DNA from: Paracoccaceae bacterium
GTDB taxonomy: Bacteria; Pseudomonadota; Alphaproteobacteria; Rhodobacterales; Rhodobacteraceae
Assembly: GCA_028875855.1 (NCBI GenBank)
Contig: JAGWVA010000020.1
Location: forward strand, 1-58,850
Direction: 5' to 3'
DNA length: 58,850 nt
Within the stretch, counting starts at the first letter, position 1, and each line of letters opens with the position of its first letter. Positions 27,488 to 34,952 of this stretch are shown piece after piece. The notes under the pieces were generated by a model, which saw nothing but the letters and a program-made list of their open reading frames with translations, ran no database searches and was not told the origin of the DNA. The translations under genes were made by a program, and so were the position numbers.

Positions 27488-28425
27488 CGGTCGCCGCCAT
27501 AGGGCCAGTCGCCCCGGCAGAGCGCGCCGAGGGCGTCCGTGATCCGGGCGAAGCTCTCACGGGCGCGCGCGACCGAGCGGCGGGCGCGCAGGTAGCCGTG
27601 AACAAGGCCCGGCTCCAGCACCCAATGGGCGCGGCCCCCTTCGGCCCCGATCAGCCCGCAGTAATGGCGCGCATCGTCGGCCAGCGGATCGCATTCGGCG
27701 GAAAAGGCGACCGTCGGCGGCAGCCCCTCGAACGAGGGCGCCCAGAGCGGGGCGGCGGTCACGTCGTCGGGGGGCTCCTCGCCGCCCTCGTAGCGGGTTT
27801 CGCGGTAGAACAGCACGTCGTTGCGCGTCAGCATCGGCGCGTTCTCGTGGATGCGGTAGCTGCCGCGATCCACGTCGCCGCCAAGGCCGGGGTAGATCAG
27901 CACCTGCCCGGCAAGGCGCGGCTCGGGCATGAGGGCGTGGGACACCGCCGCGGCCAGCCCGCCGCCCGCGCTGTCGCCGGCCAGAACGATCGGGCCGGGC
28001 AGGGCGGCCAGCACCGCGCGCGTCGCGGCAAGGCTGTCGTTGAAGGCGGCCGGGTGCTTGTGTTCGGGCGCAAGGCGGTAATCGACCGACACGACCCGCG
28101 CCTGCGTCGCGGCGCAGATTTCGGCGCAGACATCGTCATGGCTGTCGAGCCCGCCCACGACGAAGCCCCCGCCGTGGAAATAGACCACCGTCGCGGCCGG
28201 CGTGCCCGTCTCGTAGATCCGGCAGGGCACACCGCCAAGGGCCCGGTCCGTCGCCGTCACGCCCTCGGGGTAGCCCTGAAAGAAGGCGCGGCACATCGCG
28301 TTGTAGATCTCGCGCTGCCGGTCGATGCTGTAGGTCGCCGTCTCGGGCGGATACCAGCGGTCCGTCTCGCGGATGAAGGCCCAGGTTTCGGCGTCGATCA
28401 GGCTGTCGTAGTCGGGCGCGGTCAT
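27484..28425 (-). CDS. HSL-family alpha/beta hydrolase (esterase)
   Basis: 313 residues, hormone-sensitive-lipase family. The oxyanion motif is HGGG at residues 84-87 (VYFHGGGFVVGG) and the nucleophile Ser152 is in GDSAGGG. The catalytic Asp and His are probably in SAECDPLADD and GLVHGYL. VDYRLAPEHKHPAAFND is typical. These enzymes cleave short-chain esters or, in some groups, amides. It is coupled to the aldolase gene by a 4-bp overlap and is next to the peptide-type importer and CocE hydrolase, consistent with a role in using the same compound. Confidence 0.9.
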   Translation of the reverse strand: MTAPDYDSLIDAETWAFIRETDRWYPPETATYSIDRQREIYNAMCRAFFQGYPEGVTATDRALGGVPCRIYETGTPAATVVYFHGGGFVVGGLDSHDDVCAEICAATQARVVSVDYRLAPEHKHPAAFNDSLAATRAVLAALPGPIVLAGDSAGGGLAAAVSHALMPEPRLAGQVLIYPGLGGDVDRGSYRIHENAPMLTRNDVLFYRETRYEGGEEPPDDVTAAPLWAPSFEGLPPTVAFSAECDPLADDARHYCGLIGAEGGRAHWVLEPGLVHGYLRARRSVARARESFARITDALGALCRGDWPYGGDR

Positions 28426-28490
28426 GGCAATTCCGGTGCTGTGCTCAGACCAGTTCTGGCCGAGCGGCGGGGATCGGGCAAGCCGGAATC

Positions 28491-28512
28491 AAAAGGGCGC
28501 CCGAAGGCGCCC
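28491..28512 (-). terminator. Terminator of the YcbK-like gene
   Basis: GGGCGCC-CGAA-GGCGCCC (28495-28512), read on the minus strand, is followed by TTTT. A second GC hairpin (GGGGCC-N6-GGCCCC, 28521-28538) lies just before it, after the YcbK-like stop at 28554. Confidence 0.75.
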
Positions 28513-28553
28513 CCGTCCGCGGGGCCCTGATCGGCCCCGTGACGCGTCGTTGT

Positions 28554-29123
28554 TCAGCCGTGCCAGGTGCGGACCGGGCCGCAATCCATGTGCACGAAGT
28601 CCGACCGGATGTATTTGCCGACGCCGCCCGCCTGGCAGGACCAGGCCGCGTTGTAGATCTGGTGAACCGAGCGCGTCTTGAGCGTCAGGTCCGCCGCTTC
28701 GCCCGGAATGTGCAGCGAATGCAGAGCCACGCCGCGGGACTGGCGCCGCAACAGCGCGTTCGTCGCCGCGCTGCGATAGCCCGACAGCAGCATGTAGGGT
28801 TCGGAGGTGTCCAGAAGCTTGTGAGTGGCCGCGATGATGTCCACCGTCTGGGGCGCCATGACGTGCTGTTCGTCCACCCGCCAGTCGCGCATGAAGTAGT
28901 TGATCTGCTTCATCACCTCGGGAATGTACTGGCCCTCGACCCAGTAAACCGCGTCAAGCGACTCGCCGCTGCGGCCCGAATACATGCGCACCCGGCGCAC
29001 ATTGCCCGCACCGCGCAAAAGCCCGAATGCATTGGCGTAGGTGGGTGCTGCGGCGACGGTCGAAGCTGCGAAGACGCGCAACAATCCGCGACGCGTCATC
29101 CCTGACGAAGGTTCTTGGGTCAT
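28554..29123 (-). CDS. YcbK-like DUF882 protein (M15-type fold), Tat exported
   Basis: 189 residues from the ATG at 29123. The signal region MTRRGLLRVFAASTVAAAPTYANA has a twin-arginine motif. The mature domain matches DUF882/YcbK, related to M15 D,D-carboxypeptidases: LSGYRSAATNALLRR, SLHIPGEAADL (metal site H-x-x-G-x-x-A-D) and DFVHMDCGPVRTWHG at the end. Likely acts on peptidoglycan in the periplasm. Divergent from the L,D-transpeptidase gene across a 382-bp interval, an arrangement that fits a shared cell-wall role. Confidence 0.88.
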   Translation of the reverse strand: MTQEPSSGMTRRGLLRVFAASTVAAAPTYANAFGLLRGAGNVRRVRMYSGRSGESLDAVYWVEGQYIPEVMKQINYFMRDWRVDEQHVMAPQTVDIIAATHKLLDTSEPYMLLSGYRSAATNALLRRQSRGVALHSLHIPGEAADLTLKTRSVHQIYNAAWSCQAGGVGKYIRSDFVHMDCGPVRTWHG

Positions 29124-29505
29124 GCCTGTATGCCTGTCCAGTTTATTGATCGAACACGCGTTTTCGCGCGCCCTTGTCTCCACATCCCCCGATGTGCCGT
29201 TTTTATGCCACGCACCGCGGAATTTTCCAAATAACACTGAACGGAGCACCGGGACGAAGCCGGAAATCGGCGGATTTTCGCTGAAATCGCCCCGGCGCGG
29301 GGCCGGTTCGGGGGCTTTTTCGGGGGCTTTCGGACCCGTCTGGGGCAAGCGTTGCCGCCGGGCGACAGCGCAGGGACATGTTGCGCGCGGGCATGGACAG
29401 CGCCCGCGGATTGGGCGCAAATACCCGGAATGGCGGGGAAATGCGCCTTGGGCGCCGACGGGGCGACCCGGGGCCCCCGCGCCTTCGGGAAGGGGCGAGG
29501 ACGAG
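29124..29505. other. Divergent intergenic region between YcbK-like and L,D-transpeptidase genes
   Basis: 382 bp with no convincing gene. Open frames run across it from both flanks but have no family similarity and low-complexity content. It must hold the promoters of both flanking genes; I could not identify either with confidence. It contains a 12-bp tandem duplication (29307-29330) and an imperfect AT-cored hairpin near 29270-29292. Confidence 0.5.
29307..29330. repeat. 12-bp perfect tandem duplication (TTCGGGGGCTTT x2)
   Basis: Two exact head-to-tail copies in the interval between divergent cell-wall genes, about 175 bp upstream of the transpeptidase start. Possibly replication slippage; no known function. 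Confidence 0.8.
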
Positions 29506-31107
29506 ATGGGCTATCGTGGCTGGCGGTTCTTGACGATCGGGGCGGCGGTCCTTGCCGCGCAACTGTCGGGCGCGCCGGTTCGCGCCGAGGACACGGCCTT
29601 TGCGCAGGCGCTCGCCGTCGCGGCGGGCAAGGACCCGGCCATGGCGGCCTTTTACCGCGCCCGGGATTACCAGCCGCTCTGGACCGATGCGGCCGATGCC
29701 GGGCGGCGCGCGGCCTTTCTCGAGGCGCTTGACCATGTGACCGATCAGGCGCTTCCGGCCGAGCGTTACGACCTTGCGGGGCTCGAGACGGCGCTTGGGT
29801 CGGCCGCGACCGAGCGCGACCGCGCGCTGGTCGAGGTCCGCATGACCGAGGATTTCCTGCGCTATGCCACAGATGTGCAGAGCGGCATCCTTGATCCTGC
29901 GAAGATCGAAGTGAACATGGTGCGCAAGATCCAGCGCCCCGATCAGACGGCGCTTTTGACCTCGCTGGCCACGGCGGCCGACCCGGTGGCCTACATGCGC
30001 GGGCTGATGCCGCAGGAATGGCAATATGCCGCCCTGATGCGCGAGAAGGTCAAGCTGACGCGGCTGATCGACCGCGGCGGCTGGGGTCCGCAGGTCACGG
30101 CCAAGGCGCTTTTGCCGGGCCAGAGCGGTCCCGACGTGGTGAGCCTGCGCAACCGGCTGATCGCGATGGGCTACCTCGCCCCGACGGCCAGCGCGAGCTA
30201 TGACGACGCGCTGACCGGCGCGGTGATGCGCTTTCAGGCCGATCACGGCCTGATGGTCGATGGCAAGGCCGAGAAGGTGACGCTGGGCGAGGTGAACGTG
30301 CCCGCCCTCGAGCGGCTGAAGGCGGTCGATGTCGCGCTGGAACGCTGGCGGTGGCTGCCGCGCGATCTTGGCGCGCGGCATGTCTGGGTGAACCTGCCCG
30401 ACTACAGCGCCGAGGTGATCGACGACGGCAAGGTGACCTTCCGCACGCCCGCGATCATCGGGCAGGCAAGCGCGGACGGGAAGAAGGAAACGCCCGAGTT
30501 CTCGGACCGCATCCGCTATCTGGACGTGAACCCGACGTGGAACGTGCCGCGCTCGATCATGTCAAAGGAATATCTGCCCGCGATGCAGAAGGACCCGACC
30601 GCCGACGGCCAGTTGCAGCTTGTAGATACGGCGGGCAACGTCGTGGACCGCAGCACGGTCGATTTCAACCAATATACCGGCGACACCTTCCCCTACCTGC
30701 TCAAGCAGCCGCCTTCGGACGGCAATGCGCTTGGGCTGGTGAAGTTCATGTTCCCCAACCGCTACAACATCTACCTGCACGACACGCCGACCAAGTGGCT
30801 CTTCAAGAACACGGTGCGCGCCTACAGCCACGGCTGCGTGCGCCTGCAAAAGCCCTTTGACCTGGCTTACGTGATCCTCGCGCGGCAAAGCACCGATCCG
30901 AAACAGGAATTCCAGTCTGTGCTGGACACGAAGAAGGAAACGACGATCGGGCTGAAGACGCCGGTGCCGGTGCATCTGGTCTATTTCACCGCCGTGCCGT
31001 CGCTGACGGGCCACATGCAATATCGGCGCGACATCTACGGGCGCGACGCCAAGGTCGCCGTCGCCTTGCAGCAGGCGGGGGTGGCGTTCCCCTTCAAAGG
31101 CAACTAA
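29506..31107 (+). CDS. YcbB-type L,D-transpeptidase
   Basis: 533 residues from the ATG at 29506 ([16 protein letters not shown]), with a Sec-type signal peptide cut near VRA-EDT; the frame is open for 155 codons upstream without family similarity. Domain order matches LdtD/YcbB: an N-terminal scaffold domain, a peptidoglycan-binding repeat ([23 protein letters not shown]), then the YkuD catalytic domain. The active site is HDTPTKWLF, followed by [11 protein letters not shown] with Cys444. It makes 3-3 cross-links in peptidoglycan or attaches proteins to it. Lies 47 bp upstream of lpxD. Confidence 0.92.
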   Translation: MGYRGWRFLTIGAAVLAAQLSGAPVRAEDTAFAQALAVAAGKDPAMAAFYRARDYQPLWTDAADAGRRAAFLEALDHVTDQALPAERYDLAGLETALGSAATERDRALVEVRMTEDFLRYATDVQSGILDPAKIEVNMVRKIQRPDQTALLTSLATAADPVAYMRGLMPQEWQYAALMREKVKLTRLIDRGGWGPQVTAKALLPGQSGPDVVSLRNRLIAMGYLAPTASASYDDALTGAVMRFQADHGLMVDGKAEKVTLGEVNVPALERLKAVDVALERWRWLPRDLGARHVWVNLPDYSAEVIDDGKVTFRTPAIIGQASADGKKETPEFSDRIRYLDVNPTWNVPRSIMSKEYLPAMQKDPTADGQLQLVDTAGNVVDRSTVDFNQYTGDTFPYLLKQPPSDGNALGLVKFMFPNRYNIYLHDTPTKWLFKNTVRAYSHGCVRLQKPFDLAYVILARQSTDPKQEFQSVLDTKKETTIGLKTPVPVHLVYFTAVPSLTGHMQYRRDIYGRDAKVAVALQQAGVAFPFKGN

Positions 31108-31154
31108 GCCGAAAGCGGGCGCGCGTCACTTGCGCCCGGAACGGCGGAGCTGAG

Positions 31155-32246
31155 ATGGTGCATCGTATCGGGGATATCGCAACCGCGCTTGGCGGCCGGG
31201 CGGTCGGGGACATCGGCCTGACCGTACGCGGCGCGGCGGAACCCTCGGGCGCGGGCGCGGATGATCTGGCCCTTGCGATGAGCCCGAAATACGCCGAGGG
31301 CCTCAGGGCCGGAAAGGCGCGGGCCGCGCTTCTCTGGGACGGCGCGGACTGGGAGGCGCTTGGGCTCAGGGCCGCGATCTTCGTCGCCCGCCCGCGTCTG
31401 GCCATGGCCGGCCTGACCCGCGTCTTCGATCCCGGCCCCGAGATCGCGCCGGGCGTGCATCCCGCCGCCATCGTCGATCCCTCGGCCGAGATCGGCGCGG
31501 GCGCGGCCATCGGGCCCTTCGTGGTGATCGGGCGCGGGGTGAAGATCGGTCCGCGCGCGCGGATCGCCTCGCATGTCTCCATCGCCGAAGGCGCCTTGAT
31601 CGGGGCGGATGCGCTGCTCTTGCAAGGCGTGCGGATCGGCCCGAACGTCAGGATCGGCGACCGTTTCGTGGCCCAGCCGGGCGCCGCGATCGGGGGCGAT
31701 GGCTTTTCCTTCGTCACGCCCGAGAAATCCGGCGTGGAGGAGATCCGCTCGACCCTCGGCCAGCGCGAGGAGATCCGCGAACAGGCCTGGACGCGCATCC
31801 ATTCGCTGGGCTCGGTCCGGATCGGCGACGACGTCGAGATCGGGGCCAACGCGACGGTGGACCGCGGCACGATCCGCGACACGCAGGTAGGCAACGGCAC
31901 GAAGATCGACAACCTCGTGCAGGTAGCCCACAACGTCATCGTGGGCGAGCATTGCCTGCTCTGCGGGCAGGTGGGCATCGCGGGCTCCGTGCGGGTTGGC
32001 GACCGCGTGGTGCTGGCCGGTCAGGTCGGCGTCAACGACAATATCGTGATCGGAAACGATGTGATCGCGGGCGGCGGGTCGAAGATCTTCACCAACGTGC
32101 CCGCAGGTCGCGTGATCCTTGGCTATCCGGCCATCAAGATGGAAGGGCATGTGGAGTCCTACAAGGGCTTTCGCCGCCTTCCGCGTCTGATGGCGCAGGT
32201 GGCCGAGTTGCAAAAAGCGGTTTCCAAGCTCACCAAGTCTGACTAA
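31155..32246 (+). CDS. lpxD: UDP-3-O-acylglucosamine N-acyltransferase LpxD
   Basis: 363 residues. Third step of lipid A synthesis: N-acylation of UDP-3-O-acyl-glucosamine from 3-hydroxyacyl-ACP. An N-terminal uridine-binding domain is followed by a left-handed beta-helix of hexapeptide repeats ([22 protein letters not shown] onward) and a C-terminal helix. The catalytic base is His259 in [18 protein letters not shown]. The start ATG at 31155 gives the usual length. It is followed within 70 bp by an acyl carrier protein and a ketoacyl synthase, suggesting a dedicated acyl supply. Confidence 0.95.
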   Translation: MVHRIGDIATALGGRAVGDIGLTVRGAAEPSGAGADDLALAMSPKYAEGLRAGKARAALLWDGADWEALGLRAAIFVARPRLAMAGLTRVFDPGPEIAPGVHPAAIVDPSAEIGAGAAIGPFVVIGRGVKIGPRARIASHVSIAEGALIGADALLLQGVRIGPNVRIGDRFVAQPGAAIGGDGFSFVTPEKSGVEEIRSTLGQREEIREQAWTRIHSLGSVRIGDDVEIGANATVDRGTIRDTQVGNGTKIDNLVQVAHNVIVGEHCLLCGQVGIAGSVRVGDRVVLAGQVGVNDNIVIGNDVIAGGGSKIFTNVPAGRVILGYPAIKMEGHVESYKGFRRLPRLMAQVAELQKAVSKLTKSD

Positions 32247-32313
32247 ATAGCCCCGACCCTGGCGAACGGCCGCGCGGCCCCCGGGGACGGAACGGCGACA
32301 AGCGGGGACAGCA

Positions 32314-32583
32314 ATGGCTGCGGATGTGAAAGACACGGTCCTTTCGATCATTGCCCAGCAGGCAGTGCTCGAGGTGAGCGACGTGAAGCCGGAGGCGACG
32401 CTCGAAAGCCTCGGGATCGACAGCCTGGGGCTGGTCGAGTCGATCTTCGCGATCGAGGAAGCCTTTGACATCTCGGTCCCGTTCAACGCGAACGAACCCG
32501 AGCAGAACGCCGATTTCGACATCTCCACCGTCGGGTCGATCGTCGCCGCGGTCGAGAAGCTCGTGGCCGAGCAGCACGGATGA
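32314..32583 (+). CDS. Acyl carrier protein (specialised, beside lpxD)
   Basis: 89 residues. The phosphopantetheine site is Ser37 in LGIDSLGLVE, within the four-helix ACP pattern. The stretch VPFNANEPEQNADFDISTVGSIV is longer than in the housekeeping AcpP and resembles specialised ACPs such as AcpXL. Its stop overlaps the start of the ketoacyl synthase gene (ATGA), so the two are made together and probably work together. The context with lpxD suggests a role in envelope lipid synthesis; the acyl chain made is unknown. Confidence 0.92.
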   Translation: MAADVKDTVLSIIAQQAVLEVSDVKPEATLESLGIDSLGLVESIFAIEEAFDISVPFNANEPEQNADFDISTVGSIVAAVEKLVAEQHG

Positions 32584-33788
32584 AACGCGTTGTCATTACC
32601 GGCGCGGGCACCGTCAACGCGCTGGCCCAGGACGTCGAGGGAACCTTTGCGGCCTTCCGCGACGGCCGCTGCGGGATCGACGAGCTGGACATCCGCGATG
32701 TGGACCGCCTGTCGATCCGGATCGGCGGACAGGTCAAGGGCTGGGACCCCGAGGCGCATTTCAACCGCCAGCAGATCGTCCTTTACGACCGCTTCACCCA
32801 GTTCACCCTGATCGCCGCCAAGCAGGCGCTGGCGCAGGCCGGGCTGAACTTCGACGGGCATCTGGGATATGAGGCGGGCGTGGTGCTGGGCACCGCGGCG
32901 GGCGGGGTCAACACCTGGGACGAGAACTACCGCACGGTCTATGAAGAGGGGAAGAACCGCGTCCATCCCTTCGTCGTCCCGAAGCTGATGAACAACGCGG
33001 CCGCCAGTCACCTGTCGATGGAATTCAACCTGCGCGGCCCCTCGTTCACGGTGGCGACCGCCTGCGCCAGTTCGAACCACGCGATGGGGCTGGCCTTCCA
33101 GATGATCCGGTCGGGCGCGACCAAGGCGATGCTGACGGGCGGGTCGGAATCCATGCTCTGCTTCGGCGGCATCAAGGCCTGGGAAGGCTTGCGCGTCATG
33201 TCCAAGGACGCCTGCCGCCCGTTCAGCGCCAACCGCAACGGCATGGTGCAGGGCGAGGGCGCGGCGATCTTCGTGTTCGAGGATTACGACCATGCCCGCG
33301 CGCGCGGGGCCGAGATCCTTGCCGAGGTGGTGGGCTTTGCCATGACCTCGGACGCGGCCGATATCGTCATGCCGTCAAAACAGGGCGCGGCGCGCGCCAT
33401 CGCGGGCGCGCTGCGCGATGCGAAACTGAACGGCGATCAGGTGGGCTATATCAACGCCCACGGCACCGGGACGGCGGCCAACGACAAGACCGAATGCGCG
33501 GCCGTGGCCGATGTCTTCGGCCATCATGCCGACCAGCTGATGATCTCGTCCACCAAGTCGATGCACGGCCACCTGATCGGCGGCACCGGCGCGGTGGAAC
33601 TGCTGGCCTGCATCATGGCGCTGCGCGACGGCGTCATCGCCCCCACCATCGGCTATGAAGAGCCCGACCCGGAATGCGCGCTGGATGTCGTCCCCAACGA
33701 AGCGCGCGAGGCGCAGGTCGATGTGGTGCTGTCGAACGCCTTCGCCTTCGGGGGCCTGAACGCGGTGCTGGCGCTGAAGCGGATCTGA
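32580..33788 (+). CDS. Beta-ketoacyl-ACP synthase (KAS II/FabF-like)
   Basis: 402 residues, a complete thiolase-fold condensing enzyme. The catalytic triad Cys162 (TACASSNH), His294 (NAHGTGTAANDKTE) and His329 (STKSMHGHLIGGTGAVE) is intact, so it should condense acyl and malonyl units. Other FabF hallmarks are SAN-type loop KDACRPFSANRNGMVQGEGAAIFVFE and SNAFAFGGLNAVL. Paired with its own ACP and placed after lpxD, it is more likely a specialised synthase than the main FabF, which is normally beside fabG-acpP. A terminator follows at 33812. Confidence 0.93.
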   Translation: MKRVVITGAGTVNALAQDVEGTFAAFRDGRCGIDELDIRDVDRLSIRIGGQVKGWDPEAHFNRQQIVLYDRFTQFTLIAAKQALAQAGLNFDGHLGYEAGVVLGTAAGGVNTWDENYRTVYEEGKNRVHPFVVPKLMNNAAASHLSMEFNLRGPSFTVATACASSNHAMGLAFQMIRSGATKAMLTGGSESMLCFGGIKAWEGLRVMSKDACRPFSANRNGMVQGEGAAIFVFEDYDHARARGAEILAEVVGFAMTSDAADIVMPSKQGAARAIAGALRDAKLNGDQVGYINAHGTGTAANDKTECAAVADVFGHHADQLMISSTKSMHGHLIGGTGAVELLACIMALRDGVIAPTIGYEEPDPECALDVVPNEAREAQVDVVLSNAFAFGGLNAVLALKRI

Positions 33789-33811
33789 TCCCGCAGAGGG
33801 CCGGAAACGAC

Positions 33812-33837
33812 GAACGCCGCCCCTTGGGGCGGCGTTC
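33812..33837. terminator. Bidirectional terminator hairpin between ketoacyl synthase and IalB-like genes
   Basis: GAACGCCGCCCC-TT-GGGGCGGCGTTC, a perfect 12-bp stem 23 bp after the synthase stop and 19 bp before the convergent IalB-like stop. Only short T tracts flank it (GGTTTC on +, CGTTTC on -). Confidence 0.7.
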
Positions 33838-33856
33838 CGGTTTCAGGCTTGTGCCC

Positions 33857-34519
33857 TTACTTCTTGGCCGGCGGGGCCACGCTCGGCAGCGTCAGCTTCG
33901 GCGGCGCGGTCAGCTTGCCGACCGCCGCACGGTTCGCCTCGTTGATCTTGGTGACTTCGGCGATCCCGTCGCTGAAGCCCTTCAGCGACACGGTCAGTTG
34001 CACCGGCTGATCGGGGGCCGCGACGGGCACGATGGTCATCGTGATGTCCTTGCCCTTCTTCATCGCCTCGGCTTCCTTTGCGGTGAACCCAACGCGCGAG
34101 ACGCAGCCCGTGCGGTTGCAGAACAGGAAGTCGTAGGATTTCTCTTCCGCGGAGTCGATCTTGAGGTGCACGCCCGGCGGCAGCATCGTCTCGAGCGGCG
34201 TGACGATCGTGCCGCCCAGCACCGCGGCCTGCCCGGCAGGAAGGTCGGTGATGGCGAATTCGGCCACCGGGTTGTTCGTCTTGTCCTTCACCAGCTGGTA
34301 AAGCTGGCAGGGATCGTGGCCATCCGCCGTATGCACGCAGCGCAGTTCCCAATCGCCGCTGGTCGATTTGACATAGGGCGTGCCCGGTGCCTCCTTGCCC
34401 GTCGTCGCGGCGCCAGAGGTGGTCGCAGTCGCGGCGGGGGCCGTGGTCGTCTGCGCCTGCACGCCCGTGGCAAGCGCAAGCGCGATGAGAAGCGGCAGGG
34501 CCGTGGTCTTCTTCAGCAT
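33857..34519 (-). CDS. Invasion-associated locus B (IalB)-like periplasmic protein
   Basis: 220 residues from the ATG at 34519 (GGAAGA upstream). Signal peptide MLKKTTALPLLIALALATGVQA, then a Thr/Ala-rich linker and an IalB-family domain: GDWELRCVHTADGHDPCQLYQLVKDKTNNPVAEFAI, then MLPPGVHLKIDS and DFLFCNRTGCVSRVGFTAKEAEAMKKG. The four cysteines are conserved-looking and may form disulfides. The name comes from Bartonella; in free-living alphaproteobacteria the role is unknown. It stands alone, with a terminator-like hairpin downstream and a promoterless-looking 430-bp interval upstream. Confidence 0.85.
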   Translation of the reverse strand: MLKKTTALPLLIALALATGVQAQTTTAPAATATTSGAATTGKEAPGTPYVKSTSGDWELRCVHTADGHDPCQLYQLVKDKTNNPVAEFAITDLPAGQAAVLGGTIVTPLETMLPPGVHLKIDSAEEKSYDFLFCNRTGCVSRVGFTAKEAEAMKKGKDITMTIVPVAAPDQPVQLTVSLKGFSDGIAEVTKINEANRAAVGKLTAPPKLTLPSVAPPAKK

Positions 34520-34647
34520 TGGGGTCTTCCTGAGGTAAGGCATTTCGGTTGCCCCCGATTACCACGCCGACCCGACGGTGTCAGGGCCGAATTCGGGGCG
34601 ACAGGCAGGGGCAGGGGCGGAAAACCGCCGCAGGGGGCGCCGGAATG

Positions 34648-34722
34648 CAAAAGGAAAAGGGCCCGTTAAAGGCCCTTTTCTTTTTGATTTTTCTCTCCCC
34701 GTCGGACTGGCCGACTTTTGCA
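34648..34722 (-). ncRNA. Predicted small RNA, about 75 nt
   Basis: On the minus strand a strong promoter (34729-34758) predicts a start near 34722. The transcript would contain a 5-bp stem-loop GTCGG-CCAGT-CCGAC (34701-34715), a purine-rich single-stranded stretch GGGGAGAGAAAAATC, and a terminator GAAAAGGGCC-N7-GGCCCTTTTC followed by CTTTTG. Size, promoter, hairpin and terminator are all as in bacterial trans-acting sRNAs. No start codon with an RBS is seen inside. Prediction from structure only; no homolog is recognised. Confidence 0.45.
34654..34685. terminator. Terminator hairpin ending the predicted sRNA
   Basis: GAAAAGGGCC (34654-34663) pairs with GGCCCTTTTC (34671-34680), with T-rich tails on both strands (TTTTTG on +, CTTTTGC on -). 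No plus-strand gene lies upstream of it for 860 bp apart from the antisense of IalB-like, so the minus-strand sRNA is the likely user. Confidence 0.7.
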
Positions 34723-34728
34723 AGGTGG

Positions 34729-34758
34729 ACGCTACGGCCTTAAAACCCCTGCGTCAAC
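34729..34758 (-). promoter_or_regulatory. Minus-strand promoter of the predicted sRNA
   Basis: Read on the minus strand, TTGACG (34758-34753) and TAGCGT (34734-34729) are 18 bp apart. The -35 matches five of six consensus bases. It points away from the HerA-like gene and is 210 bp from the IalB-like start, with a terminator between. Confidence 0.45.
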
Positions 34759-34796
34759 GGGAATCTAACAGTTCCGTGTCAAACTGCCGTCAGCGA

Positions 34797-34819
34797 AAAA
34801 ACCGCGCCCGAAGGCGCGG
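34797..34819 (-). terminator. Second orphan terminator, minus direction
   Basis: CCGCGCC-TTCG-GGCGCGG followed by TTTTT on the minus strand: a 7-bp GC stem with the stable UUCG loop. No minus-strand gene lies upstream before the divergent start at 34953, so it ends either a second small RNA or antisense transcription from the HerA-like gene's leader. Confidence 0.65.
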
Positions 34820-34952
34820 CCAGTCTGTCAGGGAGGAACGCCCGCAGCCCGCAACATGACGGGCCGGAGCAGTCGAAGGGTGGCATCGAAAGGTTAAGAT
34901 TGTATTGTTGCACCGCCCGGTTGGTCGGGCCAGTCGGTGAAAGGGTCGGGGG

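Larger units (their letters stand above)
34520..34952. other. 433-bp intergenic region with two orphan terminators and a probable sRNA
   Basis: No protein gene is visible between IalB-like (minus) and the HerA-like gene (plus). The interval holds two terminator-type hairpins (34654-34680, 34797-34819) that do not belong to either flanking gene, and a good minus-strand promoter between them. This is best explained by one or two small RNA genes, annotated separately. Confidence 0.6.

Noticed and set aside
31104-33293. 729-codon minus-strand frame over lpxD, ACP and ketoacyl synthase
   Set aside because: Shadow frame; the opposite strand encodes three proteins with complete active sites.
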